A DNA stretch of 64,000 bases from JBGSTR01 sp963707135 (lineage in GTDB: Bacteria; Pseudomonadota; Gammaproteobacteria; Chromatiales; Chromatiaceae): contig CAVPOY010000021.1 in NCBI GenBank assembly GCA_963707135.1, forward strand, positions 1-64,000, given 5' to 3'. The notes under the pieces were generated by a model. The model did not search any database, had not been told where the DNA came from, and worked only from the letters and a program-made list of their open reading frames with translations. This document shows, piece by piece, positions 25,800 through 35,472 of the stretch (its first letter is position 1; each line of letters opens with the position of its first letter). The position numbers were made by a program, and so were the translations under genes.

Positions 25800-25945
25800 G
25801 GAAACGCTGACTTATTGCGTTTCCCGTCCGGGCCAAGGATGGCCCGGCAGTTTCAATGGATGAAAGCCATTGAAAATGGAGCGATTCGAGAGTCACACCT
25901 CTCGGAGCGCGAGCTGATCAAGCGCCAGGATGGCATTTGATCAGC
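25800..25945 (+). ncRNA. structured 5' leader or small RNA with CsrA-like hairpins
   Basis: Five perfect hairpins follow one another: GAAACGC/GCGTTTC (25801-25822), CCGGGCC/GGCCCGG with loop AAGGAT (25828-25847), TTTCAATGG/CCATTGAAA with loop ATGAAAG (25851-25876), CGAGAG/CTCTCG with loop TCACAC (25886-25904), and GCTGATCAA/TTGATCAGC (25913-25945) with inner GCCA-GGA-TGGC. Two loops present GGA in the context CAAGGAUG/CAGGAUG, which is the CsrA/RsmA recognition element. GGA recurs several more times, including the ribosome-binding site of aas (GAGGA, 25978-25982). Either a CsrA-controlled leader or a CsrB-like RNA would look like this. Confidence 0.5.
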
Positions 25946-25989
25946 ATCTCCTTGGGGGCGCGAGCACCCTGTTGAACGAGGATTGATTG

Positions 25990-28900
25990 ATGGGTCTGCT
26001 TTTCCGCGTCGCCGGCTTCCTGTCCTACGTGTCGATGATCTTCCTGAACGCCTTCGTGGACGTAGGGCACAAGATCGTCATCCAGAACACGCTGTTCAAG
26101 ACTTACGACGGTGACGCCCAGATCCTGCTGACGGCGATCGTCAATGCCCTGATCCTGTTGCCGTTCGTGCTGATGTTCACGCCGGCCGGCTATATCTCGG
26201 ACCGGTACCCCAAGAACCGGGTGATGCGCGCGAGCGCCTGGGTCGTCGTGGCGATCACGCTGGCGATCACGCTCTTCTACTATCTGGGGTGGTTCTGGCC
26301 GGCGTTTGCGATGACCTTCCTGCTCGCGGTCCAGAGCGCCTTCTACTCACCGTCCAAGTACGGCTACATCAAGGAGTTGGTCGGCAAGGAGTATCTGGCC
26401 GCCGGCAACGGGTGGGTTCAGGCCACCACGACGACGGCGATCCTGTCGAGCCTATTCTTCTTCTCGGTGCTGTTCGAGGGCCTGCTCGCCGAAACCCGGT
26501 TCACGACCCCCGGCGAGGTGATGCATCTGATCGCACCGGTGGGCTGGGTGTTGGTGGGCGGGGCGCTGATCGAGGTCTTCCTCGCCTATCGTCTCCCGCA
26601 GACCAACGCCGGCGCCGACATGCACTTCGACTGGCGCGAATACCGCAGCGGGCATTATCTGAAGCAGAACCTGCAATCCGCCTGGGGTAACCAGGTGATC
26701 TGGCTGTCGATCATCGGGCTGGCCGTCTTCTGGTCCATCTCCCAGGTCATCCTCGCCGTCTTCCCGGCCTTTGCGAAGGAGTCCCTCGGCGAGACCAACA
26801 CGATCGTGATCCAGGGCATGCTGGCCTGCTCCGGCATCGGCATCATCCTGGGCTCGGTGGCGGCGGGGCGTATCTCGCGTCACCATATCGAGACCGGGCT
26901 GATTCCGGTCGGTGCGTTCGGTATCGCCGCGGCCTTGTTCGTGCTTCCCGGGCTCGGATCCGCCTGGTCCCATGCGATCAACTTCCTGCTCCTGGGCGTC
27001 CTAGGCGGCCTGTTCCTGGTCCCGCTGAATGCGTTGATCCAGTTCAACGCCGGCGAGCAGGGACTGGGGCGCGTCCTGGCGGCCAGCAACTTCATCCAGA
27101 ACATCTGGATGCTGGCCTTCCTGGCGCTCACGGTTCTGGCGGCGCGGGTGCATGCGGGAAGCGTGACGCTGATGGTGGCGCTCGCCGTGGTCGCGGTGAT
27201 CGGCGCTGTCTACACCCTCTATCAGCTGCCCCAGTCGTTGGTGCGCTTCGTGATCGCGCGGCTGATAGCGACCCGCTACCGGCTGACCGTGATCGGGCTC
27301 GACAACCTGCCGGCCCAGGGCGGCGTGCTGATGCTGGGTAACCATATCAGCTGGCTCGACTGGGCGATGGTTCAGATGGCGAGCCCGCGGCCGGTGCGCT
27401 TCGTCATGGAGCGCGTGATCTACGAGCGCTGGTACCTGCGCCGCTTCCTGGACTTCTTCGGCGTCGTGCCGATCTCACGGGGGGCCAGCAAGGAGGCTAT
27501 CGAGACCATCGCGGAGCTGCTCGAGAGCGGCGAGGTGGTATGCCTCTTTCCCGAGGGCACCATCAGCAAGTCGGGCCAGCTCTCCGAGTTCAAGCGCGGA
27601 TTCGAGCTCTCGGCGCAGCGGGCCGGCTCCGGCGTGATCCTACCCTTTTACCTGCGAGGCCTGTGGGGGAGCCGTTTCTCCTATGCCAGCGACAAGCTCA
27701 AGGAGGACCACCGCGAGGGCAGGGCGCGGGACGTGGTCGTGGCGTTCGGTCCCACTCTTCCACTCGAGACCGGCGCGGAGCGCGTCAAGCAGGCGGTCTT
27801 CGAGCTGTCCGTCAGCTCCTGGGAAACCTACGTCGAGACGCTGCCGACCCTGCCGGAGGCCTGGATGCAGACCGCGAAGCGCGGTCTCGGTCGGGTGGCG
27901 GTGATCGACTCGACCGGCACCGAGCTGACCAATCGACGCATGATCACGGCGGTGCTGCTGTTCAGCGGCGCCGTCCGCCGTCTCGCGCCCGAGCGCGCCG
28001 TCGGCATCCTGCTGCCGGCCAGCAGCGCCGGGGCCATCGCCAATCTGGCGGTGCTGGTGGCCGGCAAGGCGGTCGTGAACCTGAACTACACCGCGAGCAG
28101 CGATGCCCTGCGCGCGGGTCTCGAGAGCGCCGGCATCCGGCACGTGATCACCGCGGACCGGTTCCTGCGCAAGCTCGAACAGCGCGGCATCGATCTAGGT
28201 GCCGCCTTTGCCGATGTGACGCTGCACCCGATGGAGACGATGCGCGCCGACATCGGCCGGGTCTCCGCGCTGGCGATGCTCGCGGCCGTGTCCCTGCTGC
28301 CGGGGCGTGCGCTGCTGGGTCTGTTCGGCCGGCCGTCGCGGCCGGAGGACACGGCCGCGATCCTGTTCTCCAGCGGCAGCGAGGGCACGCCCAAGGGCAT
28401 CGAGCTGACCCATCGCAACATCATGGCCAACGTGCGCCAGATCTCGGACGTGCTGAACACCGAGGCGGACGACATCATCATGGCCAACCTGCCACCGTTC
28501 CACGCCTTCGGGCTCACCGTCACCACCTTCCTGCCGCTGATCGAGGGCGTCCCGTCGGTCTGCCATCCGGATCCCACCGACGCGGCGGGTACCGCGAAGG
28601 CCATCGCCCGCTACCGCGCGACGGTGCTCTGCAGCACCTCCACGTTCCTGCGGCTCTATACCCGCAACACGCGGGTGCACCCGCTGATGCTGCAGTCCCT
28701 GCGGGTGGTGGTCGCGGGGGCCGAGCGGCTCAGCCCGGACGTGCGCGAGGCCTTCGCGCTCAAGTTCAACAAGCCGATCTACGAAGGCTACGGCGCCACC
28801 GAGACCACGCCGGTGGCCAGCGTGAACCTGCCGGACTCGCTGGATACCGAGACCTGGAAGATCCAGTCCGGCTCGCGGCCGGGTACCGTGGGCCTGCCGC

Positions 28901-29436
28901 TGCCGGGCACCAGCTTCCGGGTGGTCGACCCGGTCACCCTCGAGGCGCTTCCGGCCGGCGAGGACGGGCTGATCCTGATCGGCGGCGTGCAGGTCATGAA
29001 GGGCTATCTGAACGCGCCCGACAAGACGGCCGACGCCGTGATCGACCTGGACGGAACCCGCTGGTACAAGACCGGCGACAAGGGCCACCTGGACGAGGAC
29101 GGCTTCCTGACCATCGTCGACCGTTATTCGCGCTTCGCGAAGCTCGGCGGCGAGATGATCAGCCTGGGGGCGGTCGAGGAGCAGGTGCGCCGGGTGCTCC
29201 GCGATCCGGAGCTCGAAATCGCCGCGATCAACCTTCCGGACGAGAAAAAGGGCGAGCGCATCGTGTTGCTCGCCGCGGCCGACATCGACCCCGACGGCCT
29301 GCGCAAGGCGTTGCTCGACGCGGGTGCGAACCCGCTGAGCATCCCCTCGGAGGTGCTGCGGGTCGAGGCCATCCCCAAGCTCGGCAGCGGCAAGACCGAT
29401 TTCGGCGGGGCGAAGCGGCTGGCGCTGGCGGCGTGA
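25990..29436 (+). CDS. aas: Aas-like fusion: MFS lysophospholipid transporter, PlsC acyltransferase, acyl-ACP synthetase
   Basis: A 1148-residue inner-membrane protein. Residues 1-~415 form a 12-TM MFS transporter of the LplT type (FNAFVDVGHK-like start, TPAGYISDRYPKNRVMRAS loop). Residues ~430-640 are a PlsC acyltransferase with H452-ISWL-D457 (HX4D) and FPEGTISKSG. Residues ~660-1148 are an AMP-forming ligase with FSSGSEGTPKG from residue 793, YGATETTP and TGDKGHLDEDG. Together they flip in lysophospholipid, activate a fatty acid and re-acylate it. ATG at 25990 has GAGGA 7 bases upstream. It is intact over 3.4 kb, unlike many neighbours. Confidence 0.92.
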   Translation: MGLLFRVAGFLSYVSMIFLNAFVDVGHKIVIQNTLFKTYDGDAQILLTAIVNALILLPFVLMFTPAGYISDRYPKNRVMRASAWVVVAITLAITLFYYLGWFWPAFAMTFLLAVQSAFYSPSKYGYIKELVGKEYLAAGNGWVQATTTTAILSSLFFFSVLFEGLLAETRFTTPGEVMHLIAPVGWVLVGGALIEVFLAYRLPQTNAGADMHFDWREYRSGHYLKQNLQSAWGNQVIWLSIIGLAVFWSISQVILAVFPAFAKESLGETNTIVIQGMLACSGIGIILGSVAAGRISRHHIETGLIPVGAFGIAAALFVLPGLGSAWSHAINFLLLGVLGGLFLVPLNALIQFNAGEQGLGRVLAASNFIQNIWMLAFLALTVLAARVHAGSVTLMVALAVVAVIGAVYTLYQLPQSLVRFVIARLIATRYRLTVIGLDNLPAQGGVLMLGNHISWLDWAMVQMASPRPVRFVMERVIYERWYLRRFLDFFGVVPISRGASKEAIETIAELLESGEVVCLFPEGTISKSGQLSEFKRGFELSAQRAGSGVILPFYLRGLWGSRFSYASDKLKEDHREGRARDVVVAFGPTLPLETGAERVKQAVFELSVSSWETYVETLPTLPEAWMQTAKRGLGRVAVIDSTGTELTNRRMITAVLLFSGAVRRLAPERAVGILLPASSAGAIANLAVLVAGKAVVNLNYTASSDALRAGLESAGIRHVITADRFLRKLEQRGIDLGAAFADVTLHPMETMRADIGRVSALAMLAAVSLLPGRALLGLFGRPSRPEDTAAILFSSGSEGTPKGIELTHRNIMANVRQISDVLNTEADDIIMANLPPFHAFGLTVTTFLPLIEGVPSVCHPDPTDAAGTAKAIARYRATVLCSTSTFLRLYTRNTRVHPLMLQSLRVVVAGAERLSPDVREAFALKFNKPIYEGYGATETTPVASVNLPDSLDTETWKIQSGSRPGTVGLPLPGTSFRVVDPVTLEALPAGEDGLILIGGVQVMKGYLNAPDKTADAVIDLDGTRWYKTGDKGHLDEDGFLTIVDRYSRFAKLGGEMISLGAVEEQVRRVLRDPELEIAAINLPDEKKGERIVLLAAADIDPDGLRKALLDAGANPLSIPSEVLRVEAIPKLGSGKTDFGGAKRLALAA

Positions 29437-29620
29437 CGCGGGTTCGAGACACCGCTGGTTTCCAAGGTCGCCCGAGGTTGCCCGAGGGCTCGGGACCCCC
29501 TGAGGGAGGTCTGGCGCAGCCGTAGCAGCCGTAAATGATGGAATCTTTGGAGCCGGCAGGTGGAACATCCCGACCGCTCCGCTCTCGCCGACTGCGTCGT
29601 TCGGACTGGGACGCAAGCGT

Positions 29621-29642
29621 CTCCCCCCCTTACAGGGGGGAG
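29621..29642. repeat. GC-rich hairpin in the aas/cytochrome intergenic region
   Basis: CTCCCCCC and GGGGGGAG flank a 6-base spacer. It lies between convergent genes and may act as a bidirectional terminator. It belongs to the same type of intergenic palindrome as 25591-25638. Confidence 0.5.
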
Positions 29643-29697
29643 GGCGGAGAAGGAAGATCCGGCGGTGCGGAGGCGCGGCCGGCTCCGGCTCAGCCGA

Positions 29698-31326
29698 CTA
29701 GGTACCTGCCTGAACCGTGTCCCTGGCGATGGTCTCGGCCCGAACCGGCGAGGCATCGTACAGGTCGAAGAACCGCTGGACCCTGGGATCGGCCGCGTCC
29801 TTCTTGAGGTCGAGCAGATAGCCGTAGGCGGCCGTCTGATAGTTGAGCTCGGCCTCGACCGTGACGCCGGCCGTTCCGGCTGGCAGCTGGATGCGGTAAG
29901 TCACCAGGTCGCTGCCGGCGACGAAGTCCGGGTCGTTGCCGACGCCGATGACGGCCACCTCGTCGGGAGCCGTCTGTTATGGGGAATCCGCGCGGCGGGA
30001 TCCGGTTGTCCTTGAGGTACTTCGAGGCGCGCAGCAGGGTGTAGGTCTGGTTGCCGTCGGAGTCGCCCATGATCGCCTCGTAGACCTGGACCTGCCACTT
30101 GTTGGTGATCTCGCCGCCGAAGTGGCGCTCGAAGCCGGTGCCCGAGTCGGCCTTTACGCCCACGATGCGGCCGGTTCTTGTTCAGCCGGCCCGATTCGAA
30201 CAGCGTGGCGCCGGCTGGGTCGGCGACGGTCAGATGGACGTAGACGCGCCGCGACGGGTAGCTGGTCGGCAGCTTGTGGCCGGTGTTGTTGGTTACCCGC
30301 ACGCGCACCAGCAGCTCGTCGCCGTTCAGCGTAGCCTCCTCGATCCTGATCTCGGCGGCGCTCTGAAGGGTCGCGCGGGTGGCCTCGATGGCCGCCGCGA
30401 AGTCGCCGTCGCCGACGTCGAGCTCGGCCCGGTTGGAGCCGAGGATGTCGAGCATCAGGGTGTTGCCGCCGTAGAATCCGTGGCGCGCGAAGTTGTTGCG
30501 TCGGGTCAGGTTACGGGGCCGGTTGGCGATCCGGACACCGTTGGCGCGTGCCATGTGGCACTGCTGGCATGTGCTCGCCTCGGTCCCGCCGTCGGCAAAG
30601 AGCGCTGTTCTCCCATTCGGTATAGACCGCCTGCTCCGGGAACTCCGCGTCCGGAATGACCTGTCCCGCGTTGTCCAGCACGGGTGTCATCAGGTTGTGG
30701 CAGGTGGCGCAGAGCGCCGAGTCAGACACGTGGGCCGAGTGCCGCGGCGTAAAGACCGCATTGTTGCGCATGGGGTTGATTCGCGGACTTGTGTATTGGC
30801 CAAAGGCCGGTCGGTCGAATGGATTGGCGACATCGGCGATCGTGTACTGTCCCGAAAAGCCCTCCGGCGTGCCAAGGGTGGCCGCGTCGGCGATCTGGTG
30901 GCAGAGGGTGCAGCTCACGCCATCCATCGCGGCGTCGTGGTAGAGGTTGTCCGGTTCGACGAATCCGAGATCGAAGAATTGGGTGTCGCCAGGGAAGTAG
31001 GACGACTCCTCGTTCGCCATGGGCGCGTGGCATCGGGTGCATTTGTCGTTCAGCACGTCCGAAAGCGCCGGGTTGCGGATGAGCTCGCTAGCGAACTTGG
31101 CCTGCCAAAGGGGGTCCCGGGTCGCGTTGGCCATCATGGTGGCGGACCATTCGGACTCGATGGAGACGTCGTTGCCGTTGGAATCGAAAAGACCGTTGTG
31201 GCAGAGGGCGCAGTTGCCGGAGCCGGAAAAGTGTTCGGTGTCGAAGAAGGCGTCGGCGGCTTGGGCCGAGTGGAACCAAAACAGAGGGACCGAAAAAAAG
31301 AAAATAGCTTTCAGAGTAAGACGCAT
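29698..31326 (-). CDS. secreted pentaheme c-type cytochrome (three frameshifts)
   Basis: A signal peptide (LKAIFFFSVPLFWFHSAQA) then five CxxCH sites in order: CALCH, CTRCH, CTLCH, CATCH and CQQCH, the last in a second frame. A beta-rich C-terminal domain follows (NNTGHKLPTSYPSRRVYVHL, LFESGRLNKN, SDLVTYRIQLPAG). Three single extra bases near 30600, 30173 and 29965 each account for one frame change. Removing them gives one protein of about 541 residues. Periplasmic or extracellular multiheme cytochromes of this type carry electrons, but the donor and acceptor are not evident. It lies downstream of a MacAB-like exporter with a 227-base gap, so co-transcription is uncertain. Confidence 0.82.
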
Positions 31327-31553
31327 GGTCGGAGTGATCCTCTCGTCGCGCGGCAATCGATAGACCGGATGGGGGGCTGCTCGCGGCGGGGCGTCGGGTA
31401 CGCCTCGGGTATGGCCGGGGTCGGCCGAGCTCCCTGCGGTAAAATTTTTCTTCCTTGTCGCCGCGACTGCGGACGCTACGGGAAGATCGGGCGGGGTTCA
31501 AACGCAATTCAGGATATATTGATATTCTTCAATTTCTGCCTGTCCACGGCCCT

Positions 31554-32787
31554 TCATTCCGCCCTGAGTGCCGCGGCGGGTGCCAGCCGCGAGGCCTTGA
31601 TGGCCGGGTAGAGCCCGAAGAAGACGCCGATGATGAGGGCGAACCCGGCGGCGATGACCAGGGACAGCGGGCGTATCAGTATCGGCAGGTCCTGAAGGGC
31701 ACCGATCGCCCAGGCCGCGGCCGCTCCGGCCGCCAAGCCGAGCGTGGCGCCGATGAGCGATAGCACCACGGCCTCCGCCAGGAACTGGCTTCGGATGTCC
31801 GCGGAACGGGCACCGACGGCCAGCCGCAGCCCGATCTCGCGCGTTCGCTCGGTCACCGACACCAGCATCATGTTCATGATGCTGATGCCCGCCGACGATC
31901 AGGGACACCGACGCGACGGCCGAGAGCCAAAAGGTCAGGACGCCCGAGGCCGCCTGACGGCTGGCCTGTACGTCGGCCAGGTTGCGTACCGAGAAGTCGT
32001 CCTCCTCGTCCGCCGCGGCCCCATGACGCTGGCGCAGCAGAGCGCGGATGTCCTCGGTGGCCTGGGCAAGACGCTCCGCTTGGTCCACCTTGACCATCAC
32101 GTACTGGATCGCACCGAGGCGGGCCTGCGGCGTGCCCAGGACCCGGATCCTCGCCGTGGCGAGCGGGATCATGACCTTGTCGTCCTGATCGGCGCCCGAC
32201 GAGCTTTGACCCTTGGCCTCGAGCACGCCCACCACCTCGAACGGGGCTCCGCCGACGCGAATCAGCTGGCCGATCGGGTCCCGGTCGGCAAACAGGCGTT
32301 CGACGACTGTCTGGCCGAGGATCGCGACCTTGGCCGCGCCGGTCTGCTCGGCCGAGGAAATGGGCCTGCCCGCGGTCAGCGGCCACTCGCGGGCCGCGAG
32401 GTAGTCGTTCGAGATCCCCTGGACCGTCGTCGACCAGTTGGCGTTGCCTCGGACCACCTGAGTCCGCCGGAAGACCGAGGGCGCCGCGCTCAGGACGCCG
32501 GGAACCTCCCCGGCAATGGCGCGCGCGTCCTCGACCGTCAGGTTCTCGCCGCTCCCGCTGCCAAGGTGCACGCCCTGAGTGCGGACACTGCCGGGCGTCA
32601 CCAGCAGCAAGTTGCCCCCGAGGCTCTGGATCTGGGCGATGATCCGGATACGCGCCCCTTCGCCGACGGCCATAACGGCGACCACCGCGGCGACGCCGAC
32701 CACGACCCCGAGCACCGTCAGCGCATTCCTGAGCGGGTGGACGCGCAGCGACTCGGCCGCGCTGGAAAGGCTCATTCGCAGGCGCAT
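31554..32787 (-). CDS. MacB-type ABC transporter permease (one frameshift)
   Basis: A four-TM MacB/FtsX permease with N-terminal MacB periplasmic core. It starts MRLRMSLSSAAESLRVHPLR, and TM1 is NALTVLGVVVGVAAVVAVMA. The periplasmic domain runs to about residue 285, then TM2 LSAVASVSLIVGG, the TM2-3 loop SVTERTREIGLRLAVGA, and TM3-4 near the C-terminus. One extra base in the CCC at 31888-31890 breaks the frame: removing it restores VGGISIMNMMLVSV. Length 1234 = 411 codons plus one. It functions with the ATPase and adaptor upstream as a mechanotransmission exporter of peptides, lipids or siderophores. Confidence 0.87.
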
Positions 32788-32878
32788 CCGACTCGGTCTA
32801 CCTCGTTATCGCGAACATGTCGCTTTAATTCGCCATTACCCCAGGGCCTATTGGCATCCTGAGACCCCCTCATCCTGT

Positions 32879-32899
32879 CCTTCTCCCGGGGGGAGAAGG
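32879..32899. repeat. GC-rich hairpin inside the ABC operon
   Basis: TTCTCCC and GGGAGAA are separated by a few G residues, within a 195-base gap between the ATPase and permease genes (32788-32982). A repeat of the 25591-25638 type has apparently inserted between two genes that are normally adjacent or fused. Confidence 0.5.
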
Positions 32900-32982
32900 A
32901 ACCCCTGGACTGTCCCCTGAGCGGATCTGACAGCTTGGCCTTTCGACATTGGTACCTCAGTACGGCCACAGAGCGGACAGGT

Positions 32983-33741
32983 TCACACCTGCTCTCGCCG
33001 CGCCCCCGGGAGAGGGGCGGAGGGATGGAGACACTGGGCGGCCTCGGCATCCCGGGGCGGGCCGAGTCGGTCTGAGACCACGCGTCCGTCGCGCACCTGC
33101 ACCACACGCCGGGCATGACCCGCCACCGAGGGGTCGTGGGTCACTATCACCAGGGTGATCCCGGCCTCGTTCAGGTCCTGAAACAGGGCGAGGATCGCCT
33201 CGCCGCTGCGGCTTTCGAGGGAGCCGGTCGGCTCATCGGCCAGAATCAGAGCCGGCTCGTTCACCAGCGCGCGGGCGATCGCCACCCGCTGCTGCTGGCC
33301 CCCGGAAAGCTGCTGGGGCAGGTGTCCGGCGCGGTCGGACAGCCGCATCTGCTCCAGCATGGCGGCGGCGCGCGCCCGGCGCTCGCGCGAGGCCACGCCG
33401 GCGTAGAGCAGGGGCAGCTCGACGTTCTGAAGCGCCGTGAGCCGGGGGAGGAGGTTGAAGCCCTGGAACACAAAGCCGATCCGGCGATTGCGCAGGGCGG
33501 CGACCTGGTCGGCGTTCAGCGTCTGAAGGTCCTGCCCGGCGAAAAAGTAGCGGCCGGCCGAGGGTGTGTCGATGCAGCCTAGGATGTTGAGCAGCGTGCT
33601 CTTGCCGGAGCCCGAAGGGCCCATGATGGCGACCATCTCCCCGGACTCGACGCTGAGGTCGACGTCGGCCAGCACCTCCAGGCGCTGGTTTCCGGCGAGG
33701 TAGGTCTTGCCGATCCGCTCGGTTCGAATCAAGGGGCTCAA
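32983..33741 (-). CDS. MacB-type ABC transporter ATPase
   Basis: A 252-residue ATPase of the LolD/MacB family: Walker A GPSGSGKST, Q-loop FVFQGFNLLPRLTA, signature LSGGQQQRVAIARAL, Walker B ALILADEPTG, and H-loop VIVTHD. The last ~25 residues (after VVSDRLG) are unlike the family and run into repeat-like DNA, so the original C-terminus may have been altered. It follows the adaptor gene by 26 bases and pairs with the separate permease downstream. Confidence 0.9.
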   Translation of the reverse strand: MSPLIRTERIGKTYLAGNQRLEVLADVDLSVESGEMVAIMGPSGSGKSTLLNILGCIDTPSAGRYFFAGQDLQTLNADQVAALRNRRIGFVFQGFNLLPRLTALQNVELPLLYAGVASRERRARAAAMLEQMRLSDRAGHLPQQLSGGQQQRVAIARALVNEPALILADEPTGSLESRSGEAILALFQDLNEAGITLVIVTHDPSVAGHARRVVQVRDGRVVSDRLGPPRDAEAAQCLHPSAPLPGARREQV

Positions 33742-33767
33742 GGTCGTCCCGTTGCCGGATCGCCGCG

Positions 33768-35087
33768 TCAGTTGTCGTGCGCGTAGCCGGTGATCAGTCG
33801 GTCGCCGGCCTTCAGTTCGCCGTCCAGCAACAGCGTGAACTGTTCGTCGCTCGCGCCCGTCAGCACGGCAACCGGCCTGGGACCGCCGGTCCGGTCCAGC
33901 ACCCAGACGCGCAGGCTTTCGGCGTCATCCTCCGCCGCCGTGGCCGCGCCCGCGCGATGCTCATCGCGCGGGATGAACCGCAGCGCCGCGTTGGGGATTC
34001 GGAGCCCGTCCCGCACCGCCTCGACCACGACCCGAACGACAGCCGTCATGCCGGGAAAGAGCGCGAGGTCGGGATTGTCCGCATCCACCAGCACCGTATA
34101 GGTCACCACGTTCTGGAGCAGGTTCGGGGCCTTGTGGATGGCCGTGACCCGGCCCTCGAAGCCACGCCCCGGGTAGGCGTCGACGGTAAAGAGCGCGGTC
34201 TGCCCGGTGCGGACCCGGCCGATGTCGGCCTCGTCCACATGGGTTTCGATGCGCATCCGGGTCAGGTCCTGGACGAGGGTGAACAGGGTGGGCGCCTGGA
34301 GGCTCGCCGCGACCGTCTGCCCCTCTTCTACCTCCCGTCGGATCACGATTCCGTCGAGCGGGGCGCGGATCTCGGTTCGACTCAGGTTGACGCGGGCCTC
34401 CTCCAGCGTGGCCTCGCGCTTGCGGATCGTGGCGCGGCCGTGATCGGCCTGTGCGCTTGCCATGGCGACCTCCGCTCTGGACGCGGCAATCACCGCATCC
34501 GCGGCCTGAAGCTCGCCCTCCGCGGCCCGCAGCCGCGCCTGAGCGGATGCGAGCTCGGTCTCGGCTTCCTGAAGGTCGCTGTCGGAGACGCCGCCCCGGT
34601 TAGCCAGGGAACGCCGGCGCTCCGCGGTTCGGCGCGCGTGCTCCAGGCGTGCACGGGCGTCTGCCGCCTCCGATCCGGCGACGTCGAGACCGGCTTCCTT
34701 CTGCTGCAGCTGGGCCCGCGCCTTGAGGATCGCCGATTCGTGGCCCGCCAGCTCGGCGCGCGCCACCTCCAGTTCGGCTTCCGCCTCGCGCAGCAGCGCC
34801 TTGAAGGTCTGGGGGTCGAGACGCGCCAGAACCTGGCCTCGGGCAACCGCGTCGTTGAAGTCCGCCAGAACCTCGGCGACCTGTCCCGAGACCTGGGTGC
34901 TGACGTTGGTCGTCACCACCGGGCGCACGGTTCCGGTCGCGGTGATCACGGACTCGAGATCGCCTCGGTCGATCTCGGCCGTCTGGTACGACGGCGGCGA
35001 CTCTGTTGGGTTCAGGAAGTAGGCCGTGAAGGCGGCCCCGATTCCGATGACCGCGAGTAGCCCGATTGTCTTTCCAGCCATGGTCAT
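33768..35087 (-). CDS. MacA-like periplasmic adaptor of the ABC exporter
   Basis: A 439-residue HlyD-family protein with an N-terminal membrane anchor (IGLLAVIGIGAAFTAYFLN) and the first lipoyl half at TGTVRPVVTTNVSTQVSGQV. A long coiled-coil hairpin (~residues 95-220) is rich in Glu/Ala/Arg. The second half is EIRAPLDGIVIRREVEEG, followed by barrel and C-terminal domains. It bridges the MacB-type permease and a TolC-like channel. ATG at 35087 (or 35081) was chosen next to the TM anchor. Upstream reading is arginine-rich and unlike the family. Confidence 0.88.
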   Translation of the reverse strand: MTMAGKTIGLLAVIGIGAAFTAYFLNPTESPPSYQTAEIDRGDLESVITATGTVRPVVTTNVSTQVSGQVAEVLADFNDAVARGQVLARLDPQTFKALLREAEAELEVARAELAGHESAILKARAQLQQKEAGLDVAGSEAADARARLEHARRTAERRRSLANRGGVSDSDLQEAETELASAQARLRAAEGELQAADAVIAASRAEVAMASAQADHGRATIRKREATLEEARVNLSRTEIRAPLDGIVIRREVEEGQTVAASLQAPTLFTLVQDLTRMRIETHVDEADIGRVRTGQTALFTVDAYPGRGFEGRVTAIHKAPNLLQNVVTYTVLVDADNPDLALFPGMTAVVRVVVEAVRDGLRIPNAALRFIPRDEHRAGAATAAEDDAESLRVWVLDRTGGPRPVAVLTGASDEQFTLLLDGELKAGDRLITGYAHDN

Positions 35088-35390
35088 CCGATGGACAGCG
35101 AGTCGGGGTGACGGGACCCATGAGCGACGTGCGACACGTCGAGCCGAGTGCAGCCGAGTGTCGCGTGGTCTCGAGGAGCAGTCGCCCGGTCGAGAGATCC
35201 TGCTGAGCCGCGTCAGTTCGACGGGACAGGGTATTCCGAAGCGGCCGCTCCGCTCAACGTTGGATTCGAGCTGCTTCCAGATGGGTTTAACGGGCACGCC
35301 GCTTCCGGTCAGACGCCCCGCGGGACTCACGAAAGAGGCATTTCGCCGGTACCTCGAGATGCGTTCGGTCAATTTGAACTATTTCCACAA

Positions 35391-35405
35391 ATACTAAAAT
35401 AGTAT
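35391..35405. promoter_or_regulatory. palindrome in the divergent exporter / glycine-rich gene promoter region
   Basis: ATACTA-AAA-TAGTAT is a perfect 6-bp inverted repeat in an AT-rich patch between the divergent MacA-like gene and the poly-glycine gene. It is a plausible operator or -10 region for either. The regulator is unknown. Confidence 0.4.
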
Positions 35406-35472
35406 CGGCGTGACCGCGTGGTCTGCGCGGCGCACGCGCAGCCGTGCTCGACTCGTCGATCGGAGGTCTATT

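Noticed and set aside
33720..33735. GGTTCGAATC resembling a tRNA T-loop
   Set aside because: It lies in the first codons of the ABC ATPase. No acceptor stem, anticodon arm or D-arm can be drawn around it.
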